64,000 nt of DNA from Pseudomonas subflava. GTDB taxonomy: Bacteria; Pseudomonadota; Gammaproteobacteria; Pseudomonadales; Pseudomonadaceae. Location: positions 434,001 to 498,000 of the forward strand of contig NZ_JAMXBF010000003.1 in the NCBI RefSeq assembly GCF_023823685.1, given 5' to 3'. The notes under the pieces were generated by a model that worked only from the letters and a program-made list of their open reading frames with translations, searched no databases and was not told the origin of the DNA. Numbering within the stretch: the stretch's first letter is position 1; each line of letters begins with the position of its first letter. The position numbers were made by a program, and so were the translations under genes. Below are positions 24,538 to 36,061 of the stretch, piece by piece.

Positions 24538-24656
24538 CATTCAGGTTCCGCCCCTCGGCGGAGACCGGCTTTGCCGGGCAGGACATCCGGGCCTGCAAGA
24601 CGAAGCGCCGCGACGCCGCGTTCCCACGAACGCGCCGTCCGGCGCTTTTTTTGTGC
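24538..24656 (+). promoter_or_regulatory. Structured leader with internal terminator (attenuator-like)
   Basis: Three short perfect hairpins follow in a row: TCCGCC/GGCGGA (24547-24562), CCGGC/GCCGG (24565-24577) and GCAGG/CCTGC (24578-24596). Next is a long GC-rich stem from 24604 to 24646 with an inner 7-bp CGCGTTC/GAACGCG stem, closed by seven T. This intrinsic terminator ends only 28 bp before the ATG of the GGDEF-EAL gene, leaving no room for a promoter after it. That arrangement suggests control of readthrough. It matches no riboswitch class that I recognise. Confidence 0.5.
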
Positions 24657-24679
24657 CCGCAGAAAAGGAAGGACACGCG

Positions 24680-26935
24680 ATGAAACCAGAGGAAAGCCTG
24701 CAGGAGCTGATCGGCCGCATCGGCCTGGACGCCGCCGAGCTGCGCGAGCGCCTGCGTCTGCTCGACTGGCGCCACGACGACCCGCCACGCCTGCAGCAGG
24801 CCGCCGACGAAGCGAGCGACGCGCACCAGGCCTTCGTCGACCGCCTCTACGAGCACCTCGGCCACTTCCCCGGCCCAGCCGCCCTGCTCAGCGACCCGGC
24901 GGGCGTGACGCGCCTCAAGCACAGCCAGCTCGATTATTACCAGCGCCTGTGGCGCGGCCCCTACGACCGCGACTACGTGCTCGGCCGCCTGCGCATCGGC
25001 CTGATCCACCAACTGGCCGGCGTCGAACCCAAGTGGTACCTGGCCGGCTACCGCCTGTACCTGGACGCCCTGCATGGCGCGCTGTTCGCCGAGCATCCCC
25101 GCGCCGCTTTGTTCGCCAGCCTGCTCAAGGCGGTGTTCTTCGACATGACCCTGGCCATCGACACCTACGGCGCCGCCCAGCGCCGCGCCCTGGAGGACAG
25201 CGAGGCGCGCTTCGCCCGGGCCCTGCGCGGCGCCAACGACGGCCTCTGGGACTGGCACCTGGAGCACGACCGGCTGTATGTCTCCGAACGCTGGGCCGAC
25301 ATGCTCGAACTGAGCCGCGACGCCCTCGGCGAGGGCTGCGCGGCCTGGTTCTCGCGGGTCCACCCGGACGACCTGCCGGGCCTGCGCCAGGCCATCGACG
25401 CGCATCTCGGCGGGCGCACCGCGCTGCTGCATCACGAGTACCGCATGCGGCGTCGGCGCGGCGACTACCTGTGGGTGCTGGCCCGCGGCGTGGTCGAGCT
25501 CGACCCGCAGGGCCAGCGGCGCATGGCCGGTTCGCAGACCGACATCAGCGCGCGCAAGGCGGTGGAGCAGCAGCTCAAGCACGCCGCCCGCCACGACCCG
25601 CTGACCGGCCTGGCCAACCGCCTGCGCCTGGACGAGCTGCTGCAGCAGACCCTGCAGCAGCTGGCCAAGCCCGGCGCGCGCCAGGCCGCGCTGCTGTTCG
25701 TCGACCTCGACCGTTTCAAGCTGATCAACGACAGCCTCGGTCACCAGAGCGGCGACCAGGTGCTGGTCGAGGTCGGCCGCCGCCTGCAGCAGTGCCTACG
25801 CCCCGGCGATCACCTGATCCGCTTCGGCGGCGACGAATTCGTCGTGCTGCTCACCGACCTGGCCAGCATGGGCGACGCCGAGCAGGTGGCGCAGCGCATG
25901 CTCGACGGCCTGCACCACCCGCTGCACCTGGGCGAAAACACCCTGGTGGTCAGCGCCAGCATCGGCGTGGCCGGGCTGCGCGCCAGCGCCGACACCGCCG
26001 AGGCGCTGCAGGCCGCCGACCTGGCGCTGTACCGCGCCAAGCAGGCCGGCAAGGCGCAGTTCGCCCGCTACAGCCAGGAGCTGCAGGCCGCCGCGCGGCG
26101 CCAGCTGGAGCTCGAGAGCGCGCTGGGCCAGGCCCTGGAGCGCGACGAGTTCGTCCTGCACTACCAGCCGATCTGCCAGGTCGACGCCGGTGTGCCGCGC
26201 CTGGTCGGGGTCGAGGCGCTGCTGCGCTGGCGTCACGACGGCGAGCTGATCGCGCCGCAGGAATTCATCCCCTCGCTGGAGGAGTCCGGCGAGATCCTGC
26301 GGGTCGGCGACTGGGTGCTGCGCGAGGCCTGCCGCCAGGTGCGCGCCTGGCAGCTGGCCGGCCAGACGCGGCTGCGCTGCGCGGTCAACCTGTCCAGCCG
26401 GCAGTTGCAGCAGGACGATTTCGTCGCCCGCCTCACCGACATCCTCATGGACAGCGGCCTGCCGCCGGCGAGCCTGGTGCTGGAGATCACCGAGAGCCAG
26501 CTGATGCGCGACTGCACCGCCACGCTGATCGCCCTGCGCGAGCTGGGCAGCCTCGGCGTGCGCCTGGCGCTGGACGACTTCGGCACCGGCTATTCCTCGC
26601 TCGGCTACCTCAAGCGCTTCCCGCTGCACATCCTCAAGGTCGACAAGAGCTTCATCGACGGCGCGGACACCGAGTCGCGGGCGATCAGCCGGGCCATCAT
26701 CGGCCTCGGCCGCAGCCTGGGCCTGGAGGTGGTGGCCGAGGGCGTGGAGCGCGACGAGCAGCTCGACTTCCTCCAGCACGAAGACTGTCGCCTGGCCCAG
26801 GGCTACTGGTTCAGCCGGCCACAGCCGGCCGCGGAGCTGCAGCGCCTGTTCGGCGGCGACGCCGGCGAAGACGGCCTGTGGCGCCTGCTGCCGGCGGACA
26901 CGACTACCCATTCTCGTCGGGAAAACCATCGATGA
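24680..26935 (+). CDS. Globin-coupled sensor with PAS, GGDEF and EAL domains
   Basis: A protein of 751 residues starting at ATG 24680, behind AAGGAAGGA. Residues 1-165 resemble a globin-coupled sensor domain, with His110 in [14 protein letters not shown] as the probable proximal haem ligand. A PAS domain follows (about 178-300). GGDEF spans about 305-465 with an intact [14 protein letters not shown] spans about 480-735 with [30 protein letters not shown] and VVAEGVE. Both catalytic sites look intact, so it could both make and break c-di-GMP in response to O2 or another haem ligand. Its stop overlaps the start of the Aer-like receptor gene (ATGA). Confidence 0.88.
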   Translation: MKPEESLQELIGRIGLDAAELRERLRLLDWRHDDPPRLQQAADEASDAHQAFVDRLYEHLGHFPGPAALLSDPAGVTRLKHSQLDYYQRLWRGPYDRDYVLGRLRIGLIHQLAGVEPKWYLAGYRLYLDALHGALFAEHPRAALFASLLKAVFFDMTLAIDTYGAAQRRALEDSEARFARALRGANDGLWDWHLEHDRLYVSERWADMLELSRDALGEGCAAWFSRVHPDDLPGLRQAIDAHLGGRTALLHHEYRMRRRRGDYLWVLARGVVELDPQGQRRMAGSQTDISARKAVEQQLKHAARHDPLTGLANRLRLDELLQQTLQQLAKPGARQAALLFVDLDRFKLINDSLGHQSGDQVLVEVGRRLQQCLRPGDHLIRFGGDEFVVLLTDLASMGDAEQVAQRMLDGLHHPLHLGENTLVVSASIGVAGLRASADTAEALQAADLALYRAKQAGKAQFARYSQELQAAARRQLELESALGQALERDEFVLHYQPICQVDAGVPRLVGVEALLRWRHDGELIAPQEFIPSLEESGEILRVGDWVLREACRQVRAWQLAGQTRLRCAVNLSSRQLQQDDFVARLTDILMDSGLPPASLVLEITESQLMRDCTATLIALRELGSLGVRLALDDFGTGYSSLGYLKRFPLHILKVDKSFIDGADTESRAISRAIIGLGRSLGLEVVAEGVERDEQLDFLQHEDCRLAQGYWFSRPQPAAELQRLFGGDAGEDGLWRLLPADTTTHSRRENHR

Positions 26936-28521
26936 AGCTCAACCTGCCGGTCACCCAGCGCGAGGTGAAGGTCGACCCGCGCGCCAACATCCTCTCCACC
27001 ACCGACCTCAAGGGCGTGGTCACCTACGTCAACCCGGACTTCGTCGCCATCAGCGGCTTCGGCGAGGCCGAGCTGCTCGGCCGCAGCCACAACCAGGTGC
27101 GCCACCCGGACATGCCGGCGGCAGCCTTCGAGCACCTGTGGCAGACGCTGAAGGGCGGCCGCTCCTGGATGGGCCTGGTGAAGAACCGCTGCAAGAACGG
27201 CGACCACTACTGGGTCAGCGCCTTCGCCACCCCGGTGATGCGCGGCGGCGCGGTGGTCGAGTACCAGTCGGTGCGCAACCACGCGAGCCCGGAACAGGTG
27301 GCGCGGGCCGAGCCGCTGTACGCCGAGCTCGCCGCCGGTCGCATGCCGCGGGCACTGCGGCCGCGGCGCCTGGGCGCGGTGGCCAGCCTGGCGCTGCTGG
27401 TGGGCGCCGCGCCGCTGCTGAGCGCGGGGCTGCTCGGCGGACTCGGCGCGCTGCCGTTGCTGCCGGCGCTGCTCGGCGGCGCGCTGTCCGGCGCCGGTCT
27501 CGCCGCCCTGGTGCGCTGGCGCCTGCGCCCGCTCGACGAACTGGCACGCGAAGCCCGGCGCATCGCCGACAACCCGCTGAGCCAGCAGGTGTATTGCGGC
27601 CGCAGCGACTGCTTCGGGCAGATCGCCTTCGCCCTGCGCAGTCTGGAGGCCGAATCCGCGGCCATGGTCGGGCGCATCGCCGACTCGGCGCGCCAGCTCA
27701 GCGACGATGCCGGCGAACTGGCCGCCGCGGTGGACTGCAGCCGCGGCGCCAGCGTGTTGCAGCAGCACGAGACCGAGCAGGTGGCCGGCGCCGTGGTGCA
27801 GCTGGCCGCCAGCGTGCAGGAAGTGGCGCGCCACGCCCAGCTCAGCGCCAGCGCCGCCGCCGAGGCCAACCAGGCCACCGACAGTGGCCTGCGCCAGGTG
27901 GAACAGACGCGCCAGCTGATCGCCGGGCTGGCCGAGGAGGTGCAGCGCGGCAACCGGGTGATCCAGCAGCTGCAGACGCACAGCCTGGAGATCGACCAGG
28001 TGCTGGAGGTGATCCACGGCATCGCCGAGCAAACCAACCTGCTGGCGCTGAACGCCGCCATCGAGGCGGCGCGGGCCGGCGAGGCCGGGCGCGGCTTCGC
28101 GGTGGTCGCCGACGAGGTGCGCGGCCTGGCCAGCCGTACCCAGCAGTCCACGGCGCAGATCCAGACCATCATCGAGCGCCTGCAGCAGGGCACGGCCGCT
28201 GCGGTGGCGGCCATGCAGCGCAGCCAGGACCAGGCCGAGGGCAGCGTCGATAACGCCCTGCAGGCCGCCGAGGCGCTGGCCGGCATCAACCGCCAGGTGC
28301 AGGCCATCAGCGGCATGAGCCTGCAGATCGCCACCGCCGTGGAGCAGCAGAGCGCGGTGGGCGAAGACATCCAGCGCAACCTCGCGGGCATCCGCGAGGC
28401 CGGCCACAGCAGCGTCGCTGCCAGCGGCCGCAGCCGCACCAGCGCCGACCACGTGGCGGCCCTGGCCGAACGCCTGCAGCTGCTGGTCGAACAGTTCCGC
28501 GGCCACGGCCAACGGAGCTGA
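26932..28521 (+). CDS. Aer-like PAS methyl-accepting chemotaxis protein
   Basis: A protein of 529 residues. The N-terminal PAS carries the Aer signature ([41 protein letters not shown]), which binds FAD in Aer and senses redox state rather than an external ligand. Two hydrophobic stretches near residues 140-185 form the membrane anchor, followed by a HAMP-like region ([14 protein letters not shown]). The cytoplasmic signalling tip is [20 protein letters not shown]. It should control aerotaxis or energy taxis through CheA/CheW. It is co-translated with the upstream globin-coupled cyclase gene, so motility and c-di-GMP outputs of oxygen sensing are linked in one operon. Confidence 0.9.
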   Translation: MKLNLPVTQREVKVDPRANILSTTDLKGVVTYVNPDFVAISGFGEAELLGRSHNQVRHPDMPAAAFEHLWQTLKGGRSWMGLVKNRCKNGDHYWVSAFATPVMRGGAVVEYQSVRNHASPEQVARAEPLYAELAAGRMPRALRPRRLGAVASLALLVGAAPLLSAGLLGGLGALPLLPALLGGALSGAGLAALVRWRLRPLDELAREARRIADNPLSQQVYCGRSDCFGQIAFALRSLEAESAAMVGRIADSARQLSDDAGELAAAVDCSRGASVLQQHETEQVAGAVVQLAASVQEVARHAQLSASAAAEANQATDSGLRQVEQTRQLIAGLAEEVQRGNRVIQQLQTHSLEIDQVLEVIHGIAEQTNLLALNAAIEAARAGEAGRGFAVVADEVRGLASRTQQSTAQIQTIIERLQQGTAAAVAAMQRSQDQAEGSVDNALQAAEALAGINRQVQAISGMSLQIATAVEQQSAVGEDIQRNLAGIREAGHSSVAASGRSRTSADHVAALAERLQLLVEQFRGHGQRS

Positions 28522-28614
28522 ACCGCCGCCGCTGTCATCTATCTACAACTAAATCGACACAGGAGATCTTCGGGACGCCGACCCCGCGCGCCCCAGTGCA
28601 TCGGGAGTCTGCGC

Positions 28615-30276
28615 ATGCTCACCCTTCTCGATCTGCTCTCGGCCATCGCGCTGCTGGTCTGGGGCACCCACATCGTGCGGACCGGCATCCTGCGGGTGTA
28701 CGGCTCGCAGCTGCGTCACGTGCTCAGCCGCAGCGTGACGCGCCGACCGCTGGCGTTTGCCGCCGGCATCGTCGTCACCGCCCTGGTGCAGAGCAGCAAC
28801 GCCACGGCACTGCTGGTCACCTCGTTCGTCTCCCAGGGCCTGATGGCGCTGACCCCGGCACTGGCCATCATGCTCGGCGCGGACGTCGGCACGGCGCTGA
28901 TGGCGCGGGTGCTGACCCTCGACCTGTCCTGGCTGTCGCCGCTGCTGATCTTCGCCGGCGTGGTGCTGTTCCTCTCGCGCAAGCAGAGCCGCCTGGGGCA
29001 GATCGGCCGGGTGGCGATCGGCCTCGGCGTGCTGATCCTGGCGCTGCAGCTGATCGTCGAGGCGGCGCGGCCGATCGCCGAATCGCGCAGCATCGAGACG
29101 CTGTTCGCCTCGCTGACCGGCGACCTGCTGCTGGACGCCCTGGTCGGCGCGCTGTTCGCCCTGATCACCTACTCCAGCCTGGCCGCCGTGCTGCTCACCG
29201 CGACGCTGGCCGGCAGCGACATGATCGGCCTGCCGGCGGCCATCGGCCTGGTCATCGGCGCCAACATCGGCAGCGGCGTGCTGGCCCTGCTCAGCAGCAG
29301 CATGCAGTCCGCCGCCGGGCGCCGGGTGGCCCTCGGCAGCCTGCTGTACAAGCTGCTCGGCCTGTTCCTGGTGTTGCCGCTGGTGCAGCCGCTGGTGGCG
29401 TGGATGGATTCGCTCGACTGGTCGGCGGCGACGTTGGTGATCGGCTTCCACCTGGGCTACAACGGCCTGCGCTGCCTGCTGCTGTTGCCGACGGTGGGCT
29501 GGATGGCGCGGCTGTGCAGCCTGCTGCTGCCGGAGCGGGCCCGCGACGAAGGCGTGGCGGCGCCGCGCCACCTGGACCGCGCCGTGCTCGGCACGCCCAG
29601 CCTGGCGCTGGCCAACGCGGTGCGCGAGACCCTGCGCATCGGCGACCTGATCGAACGCATGCTCGGCCACCTGCTGGAGGTGCTGCGCGAGAGCTCGCCC
29701 ACCGCGGCCCGCGAGGTGCGCCGCCTGGACGATGACGTCGACGCCCTGCACAGCGCGGTCAAGCTGTACCTGGCGCAGATGCCGCGCGACGACCTGCCGG
29801 ACCAGGATGGTCGGCGCTGGGCGGAGATCATCGAGCTGGCGGTGAACCTGGAGCATGCCGGCGACCTGATCGAGCAAATGGTCGGCAAGCTGGACAACCA
29901 CAAGCGCGCCCGCCACCACCGCTTCTCCGACAGCGGCCTGGAGGAACTCAGCGAACTGCACGCGCGGCTGACCCACAACCTGCGTCTGAGCCTCAACGTG
30001 TTCCTCGACGGCAATCACGACAACGCCCGCCAGCTGTTGCACGAGAAGATGCGCTTTCGCCGCGAGGAGCGCCGCCTGGCCCACGCCCACGTCGACCGCC
30101 TGGGGCAGCAGGTGGTGCAGAGCATCGAGACCAGCGCCCTGCACCTGGAGCTGATCGCCGACATGAAGCGCCTCAACTCGCTGTTCTGCGGCGGCGCCTA
30201 CCGGGTGCTGGAAGTCGAGGGCGAGCCGCTGCCACACGACGCGCTGGCGCAGGCCGGCCCGCCGGCAAGCGGCTGA
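28615..30276 (+). CDS. Na/Pi cotransporter family protein with PhoU-like C-terminus
   Basis: A protein of 553 residues. The membrane half has two inverted QSS-type repeats: VVTALVQSSNATALLVTSFV near residue 60 and the later ITYSSLAAVLLTATLAGS, typical of NptA/YjbB-type Na-dependent phosphate transporters (TC 2.A.58). From about residue 340 the sequence turns helical and charged (VNLEHAGDLIEQMVGKLD and following), matching a PhoU-like domain. Members move phosphate across the inner membrane; direction here is unknown. A GGGAG ribosome site precedes the ATG. It stands 93 bp after the Aer-like gene. Confidence 0.85.
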   Translation: MLTLLDLLSAIALLVWGTHIVRTGILRVYGSQLRHVLSRSVTRRPLAFAAGIVVTALVQSSNATALLVTSFVSQGLMALTPALAIMLGADVGTALMARVLTLDLSWLSPLLIFAGVVLFLSRKQSRLGQIGRVAIGLGVLILALQLIVEAARPIAESRSIETLFASLTGDLLLDALVGALFALITYSSLAAVLLTATLAGSDMIGLPAAIGLVIGANIGSGVLALLSSSMQSAAGRRVALGSLLYKLLGLFLVLPLVQPLVAWMDSLDWSAATLVIGFHLGYNGLRCLLLLPTVGWMARLCSLLLPERARDEGVAAPRHLDRAVLGTPSLALANAVRETLRIGDLIERMLGHLLEVLRESSPTAAREVRRLDDDVDALHSAVKLYLAQMPRDDLPDQDGRRWAEIIELAVNLEHAGDLIEQMVGKLDNHKRARHHRFSDSGLEELSELHARLTHNLRLSLNVFLDGNHDNARQLLHEKMRFRREERRLAHAHVDRLGQQVVQSIETSALHLELIADMKRLNSLFCGGAYRVLEVEGEPLPHDALAQAGPPASG

Positions 30277-30333
30277 CGAGCGCCATGCCCGTCGCCCGAC
30301 CCTGCTGCTATCCTCCCGCCCCCGACCAAAACG

Positions 30334-31428
30334 ATGCCCGCCTCCTCGATGCTGCTCTCCTGGAAACCGCGCCTGCTGCGCCTGCTGGCGCTGCTGCAAC
30401 GCTACCCCGGCCTGATCGCCGCCTTCGGCTTCGTGTCCGGGGTGGCCAGCTTCCTGCTGGTCGACCGCCAGGCCGAAGTCGGCAAGGTGATCGCCGTGCT
30501 GATGCTGCTGAGCTGGGTCCTGCTGCTGCTCGAAGGCCTGCTCACCCGCGGCGCGGCGCGCTGGTTGGGCATCGAGGTGCCGCCGCTGGTGTTGCGCTAC
30601 CTGACCCAGCTGATCCACCAGGAAAGCCTGTTCTTCGCCCTGCCGTTCTTTTTCATCACCACCGCCTGGAACAGCGGCCAGGCGCTCTTCACCGGCCTGC
30701 TCGGCGCCGCGGCGCTGGTCGCCATCGTCGACCCGCTCTACTACAAGTGGCTGGCCCGGCGGCGCTGGCTGTACCTCAGCTATCACACGCTGACCCTGTT
30801 CGCCGTGCTGCTGGTGGCGCTGCCGCTGATCGTCCACCTGACCACCGCGCAGAGCTACCGCCTGGCGCTCGGCGCCGCGCTGGTCATTGCCCTGCCCAGC
30901 CTCGGCAGCAGCCTGCACATCCAGGGCCTGTGGCGCTGGGCGACCCTGGCCGGCCTGATTGCCGCGCTCGGCGCCGGCGCCTGGCTGACCCGGCCCTGGG
31001 TGCCGCCGGCGACCCTCTGGCTGACCCAGGTGGCGGTCACCGAGCAGCTGCAGGAGCGTAACCCGGGACGCAGCCTCAAGCAGGTCTCGGTCGCGCAGTT
31101 GCAGCAGGCGGGACTCTACGCCTACACGGCGATCAGCGCGCCGCGCGGGCTCAACGAGCGCATCTATCACGTGTGGAAACTCGACGGCGTGGAGATGGAC
31201 CGCATCGCCCTGGACATCCACGGCGGACGCAAGGCCGGCTACCGGGCCTGGACGCACAAGCGCAATTTTCCGGCGGACCCGGTCGGCGACTGGCGCGTGC
31301 AGGTGGTCACCGAGGCCGGTCAGCAGATCGGCGTGCTGCGCTTTCGCGTCGATCCGGCGCGCCAGGCCGGCGGCGGCAGCCCGCGCGAGGTCGATGCCTC
31401 GCGTCCCGCGGAAGAGAAGCAGGACTAG
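30334..31428 (+). CDS. DUF5924/DUF2914 membrane protein
   Basis: A protein of 364 residues with about seven hydrophobic segments in the first 230 residues (for example [20 protein letters not shown]). A soluble C-terminal domain ([20 protein letters not shown], then [19 protein letters not shown]) matches DUF2914, probably periplasmic. Function unknown. ATG 30349 is an alternative start five codons downstream. The gene ends in CTAG (31425-31428), which also contains the stop codon of the convergent chemoreceptor gene, so the two coding sequences overlap by four bases tail to tail. Confidence 0.75.
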   Translation: MPASSMLLSWKPRLLRLLALLQRYPGLIAAFGFVSGVASFLLVDRQAEVGKVIAVLMLLSWVLLLLEGLLTRGAARWLGIEVPPLVLRYLTQLIHQESLFFALPFFFITTAWNSGQALFTGLLGAAALVAIVDPLYYKWLARRRWLYLSYHTLTLFAVLLVALPLIVHLTTAQSYRLALGAALVIALPSLGSSLHIQGLWRWATLAGLIAALGAGAWLTRPWVPPATLWLTQVAVTEQLQERNPGRSLKQVSVAQLQQAGLYAYTAISAPRGLNERIYHVWKLDGVEMDRIALDIHGGRKAGYRAWTHKRNFPADPVGDWRVQVVTEAGQQIGVLRFRVDPARQAGGGSPREVDASRPAEEKQD

Positions 31429-33035
31429 AGGCGGAAGCGCTGCACCATGCCGTTGAGGTCGGTGGCCAGGCGCGCCAGCTGATCGCTGGCCACCGATGTT
31501 TCGTGGGCGCCGGTGGCGTTCTGCGCGGCGATGTCGCGGATGGCCACCAGGTTGCGGTCCACCTCGCGGGCCACCTGGGCTTGCTCCTCGGCGGCGCTGG
31601 CGATCACCAGGTTCATCTCGTTGATCTGCCCGACCCGCTCGGCGATCAGCGCCAGGGCGCTGTCGGCCTGGGTCGCCATCTCGCTGCTGCGGGAGGCGAA
31701 CTCGCTGCTCTGGCCCATGGCATCCACCGACTCGCGGCTGGCGCTCTGGATGGCGCTGATCATCCGCTCGATCTCCTGGGTCGAGCTCTGCGTGCGCTGG
31801 GCCAGCGCGCGCACCTCGTCGGCCACCACGGCGAAACCGCGGCCCTGATCGCCGGCCCGCGCCGCCTCAATGGCGGCGTTGAGGGCGAGCAGGTTGGTCT
31901 GCTCGGCGATGGTGCGGATCACTTCCAGCACCCGGCCGATGGCGATGGCCTCGTCGGCCAGCCGGGCGATGGTGCCGGAGGTGATCTGCAGGCGTTCGCT
32001 GAGCTGTTCGATGGTGCTGCGCGTGGTGCTGACCTGGTGGCGCCCGGCCTCGGCGCTCTGCTCTGCCTCGCGTGACGAGTCCGAGGTGTGGTTGGCGTTG
32101 CGCGCCACCTCGTCCACCGCCGCCGACATCTCGGTGACCGCGGTGGCAGCCATCTGGATCTCGTCGTTCTGCCGGGTGATGCCCTGGGCCGATTCGTCGG
32201 TCACCGCGTGTAGCTGCTCGGCGGCCGAGGCCAGCTGGGTCGCCGAGTTCTGGATGTTCTGCAGGGTGTCGCGCAGGGTGTTCTGCATGTCGCCGAGCGA
32301 GCGCTGCACCTGCGTCACCTCGTCATTGCCCTCGGCGCTAACCGCCTGGGTCAGGTCCCCACTGGCGATGCGCTGCGCCGAGCGCGATAGCTCCGACAGC
32401 GGCTGGGTGATGCTGCGGCTGAGTAGCCAGGCGGCGACGACGGTGAAGATCACCGCCGCGCCGAGGATCAGGCTGAAGGTCGCGGTGGCAGCAGTGGCAC
32501 TCTTTTCAGCGCGGTTGCCGGCGTCCTCCGCGCCCTTGTTGTTGAGGGCAATCAACTGATCCAGGGCGGCGATCAGTGCGTCGAAATCCCGCTCGGACTG
32601 CGCCTGGAGCTCGGGCGTCACCTGCGCCGAAGCCAGGCTGCTCAAGACCTGCCCCAGGCTCTGTTCGTAGGCCGCGCTCTTGGCTTGGTATTCATCGAAG
32701 AGGCGCCGGTCCTCTTCGAGGATGATGGTCTTCTCGTAGGCGTCGTCGTTGCTGCCGACCCGCTGCTCGATCGTCTGGATCTCCGCGCGCAGCGCCTCCA
32801 GTTCGGTGGGCTGCGCCACCGCCTCATTCTCGTCCAGGCGCATGAGCTGGCGATCGGACTTGATATCCGCGATCAGATCGAGGCCTTGCATCCACACGTC
32901 CTTCACCTCCACCAGGTCGTCCCGCAGGCTCGACAACTGGCTCAAGGCGATGCCCCCGGTGCAGAGCAGGATCACGATGAGAATCCCGAAACCGACGGTG
33001 TTGCGAAGACCGACACTGTAAGCGCGCAGGAACAT
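31425..33035 (-). CDS. Methyl-accepting chemotaxis protein (four-helix-bundle sensor)
   Basis: A protein of 536 residues starting at ATG 33035, which opens a transmembrane helix ([20 protein letters not shown]). The periplasmic region of about 155 residues is helical (4HB_MCP type), followed by a second membrane helix ([19 protein letters not shown]), a HAMP domain ([18 protein letters not shown]) and a signalling domain with [20 protein letters not shown]. It binds a small ligand outside and signals to CheA. The frame stays open upstream to 33215, but that stretch has no chemoreceptor features. Ligand unknown. Confidence 0.9.
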   Translation of the reverse strand: MFLRAYSVGLRNTVGFGILIVILLCTGGIALSQLSSLRDDLVEVKDVWMQGLDLIADIKSDRQLMRLDENEAVAQPTELEALRAEIQTIEQRVGSNDDAYEKTIILEEDRRLFDEYQAKSAAYEQSLGQVLSSLASAQVTPELQAQSERDFDALIAALDQLIALNNKGAEDAGNRAEKSATAATATFSLILGAAVIFTVVAAWLLSRSITQPLSELSRSAQRIASGDLTQAVSAEGNDEVTQVQRSLGDMQNTLRDTLQNIQNSATQLASAAEQLHAVTDESAQGITRQNDEIQMAATAVTEMSAAVDEVARNANHTSDSSREAEQSAEAGRHQVSTTRSTIEQLSERLQITSGTIARLADEAIAIGRVLEVIRTIAEQTNLLALNAAIEAARAGDQGRGFAVVADEVRALAQRTQSSTQEIERMISAIQSASRESVDAMGQSSEFASRSSEMATQADSALALIAERVGQINEMNLVIASAAEEQAQVAREVDRNLVAIRDIAAQNATGAHETSVASDQLARLATDLNGMVQRFRL

Positions 33036-33162
33036 GGCGAACGACTCCAGAACGAGAGGGAGATTCGCTGAGTCTAGCCAGTGACCGCCGGGCTGCACGC
33101 GGCACCGCGGCAGGCGCAACGCCGCGAGGCGCGCTGGACGCGCCCCGCGGCATCGACCGCTT

Positions 33163-34344
33163 TCAGCCCTCCAGCGCCGAAGCCGGGCCGAAGAACTCGT
33201 AACGGGCCTGGGCATCCGGCACGCCGAGTTCGCGCAGGCTGCGCTTGACCGCGCTCATGAACGGCTTGGGTCCGAGGAAGTAGACGTCCACATCACGCTC
33301 CGCCGGCAACCAGGTGGCCAGGCGCTCTTGCGAAAGCCGGCCGTAGCCATGAGCAATGTCGCCCTCGCGTTGTTCCTCCAGGCAGTAGAAGCGCTGCAGC
33401 TGCGGGTGGGCCGCGGCCAGTTCCTCGACCCTGGAGGTGAAGGCCTGCACGCCGGCGTGGCGCGCGCAGTGGATGAAGCGGATCGGCCGGCCGCTGTGCA
33501 CCGCCGTCTCCAGCATGGTCATCAGCGGGGTGATGCCGACACCGGCGCTGATCAGCACCAGCGGCTTGTTCGAGCGGTTGAGGGTGAACTCGCCGGCGGG
33601 AATGAACAGCTCGACTTCATCGCCCTCGGCGACGCGGTCGTGCAGATGGTTGGAGACGCGGCCGCCCGGCTCGCGCTTGACGCTGATGCGGTACTCGCGG
33701 CCATTCGGACCGGCGGACAGCGAGTAGTTGCGGCGTACCTCCTCGCCCTCGATGAACAGACGGATGCCGATGTACTGGCCGGGAATGAAGTCGAGGATGG
33801 CGCCGCCGTCGGCCGGCTGCAGGTAGAACGAGGTGATCTCCTCGCTCTCGGCGACCTTGCGCGCGACGCGGAAGGCACGACCGCCGCGCCAGCCGCCTGC
33901 GGTGCGCTCGGTGGAGGCGTAGATCTCCTCCTCGGCACCGATCAGCAGGTCGGCCAGCTGGCCGTAGGCCAGGCGCCAGGCCTCGATCACCTCGTCGGTG
34001 GCGATCTCCTCGCCCAGCACCTCGCGGATGGCGCGCAGCAGGCAGGCGCCGACGATGGGATAGTGCTCCGGCAAAATCTGCAGCGACACATGCTTCTGCA
34101 CCACCTGGCTGACCAGCGGGCCGAGCGCCTGCAAGCGGTCGATGTGCCTGGCGTACATCAGCACGCCATTGGCCAGCGCCCGCGGCTGGTCGCCGCTGGC
34201 CTGGTGCGCCTGGTTGAACAGCGGACGCACCTGGGGGTACTCGGAGAGCATCATGCGGTAGAAGTGGGTGGTGAGCGCCTCGCCGCCGCTTTCCAGCAGC
34301 GGCACGGTGGCCTTGACGAGAGCGATGTGTTCGTTGGACAACAT
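33163..34344 (-). CDS. hmp: Flavohaemoprotein / nitric oxide dioxygenase
   Basis: A protein of 393 residues, the usual length. The globin domain (1-140) opens [20 protein letters not shown] and includes [20 protein letters not shown] with the proximal histidine. The FAD domain follows ([12 protein letters not shown], then RNYSLSAGP), then the NAD(P)H domain ([24 protein letters not shown]). It oxidises NO to nitrate using O2 and NAD(P)H. It is divergent from a NorR/FhpR-type activator and has a sigma54-type promoter 33 bp or so upstream of the transcript start, the same plan as fhp-fhpR in Pseudomonas aeruginosa. Confidence 0.95.
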   Translation of the reverse strand: MLSNEHIALVKATVPLLESGGEALTTHFYRMMLSEYPQVRPLFNQAHQASGDQPRALANGVLMYARHIDRLQALGPLVSQVVQKHVSLQILPEHYPIVGACLLRAIREVLGEEIATDEVIEAWRLAYGQLADLLIGAEEEIYASTERTAGGWRGGRAFRVARKVAESEEITSFYLQPADGGAILDFIPGQYIGIRLFIEGEEVRRNYSLSAGPNGREYRISVKREPGGRVSNHLHDRVAEGDEVELFIPAGEFTLNRSNKPLVLISAGVGITPLMTMLETAVHSGRPIRFIHCARHAGVQAFTSRVEELAAAHPQLQRFYCLEEQREGDIAHGYGRLSQERLATWLPAERDVDVYFLGPKPFMSAVKRSLRELGVPDAQARYEFFGPASALEG

Positions 34345-34387
34345 AGGGGGCTTCCTCTTGCACGCAGGTTATTTTGCGAAAGGAGGA

Positions 34388-34404
34388 ATCAGCATTCGTG
34401 CCAG
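34388..34404 (-). promoter_or_regulatory. Sigma54-type promoter of hmp
   Basis: Read leftward, TGGCACG at -24 is perfect and the -12 element is CTGAT, weaker than TTGCA. Spacing is right. It lies 44 bp upstream of the hmp ATG with an AGAGGAAG ribosome site between. An AT-rich stretch just upstream (34406-34425) could bind IHF. Confidence 0.6.
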
Positions 34405-34444
34405 AAATATTTTATATAAATATCAATAAGTTGCTTTATTAAAG

Positions 34445-34455
34445 GTCGATTTGAC
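34445..34455. promoter_or_regulatory. NorR-type enhancer site (GT-N7-AC)
   Basis: GTCGATTTGAC fits the GT-N7-AC core known for NorR binding sites. It lies about 41 bp upstream of the hmp -24 element and 40 bp before the regulator gene. Only one clear copy was found, whereas NorR usually uses several. Confidence 0.4.
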
Positions 34456-34494
34456 TCTCTCCCGACGAGGTTTATTCGACAGCAAGGAGTCTGA

Positions 34495-36057
<1,563 letters not shown>

Positions 36058-36061
36058 CGGA

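Noticed and set aside
24538..24656. A c-di-GMP, guanidine or ZTP riboswitch before the GGDEF-EAL gene
   Set aside because: The hairpin series does not show the conserved core motifs of these classes, so only a generic attenuator-like leader is reported.
24571..26931. A long open frame running from 24571 into the Aer-like gene
   Set aside because: Up to 26931 it is the wrong frame over the globin-coupled GGDEF-EAL gene; only the part from ATG 26932 encodes the receptor.
28549..31257. A leftward open frame of 902 codons opposite the Na/Pi and DUF5924 genes
   Set aside because: Antisense shadow: the opposite strand encodes two convincing membrane proteins with ribosome sites.
33036..33215. N-terminal extension of the chemoreceptor to 33215
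   Set aside because: The 60 extra residues have no domain and would precede the first membrane helix; ATG 33035 opens a normal chemoreceptor.
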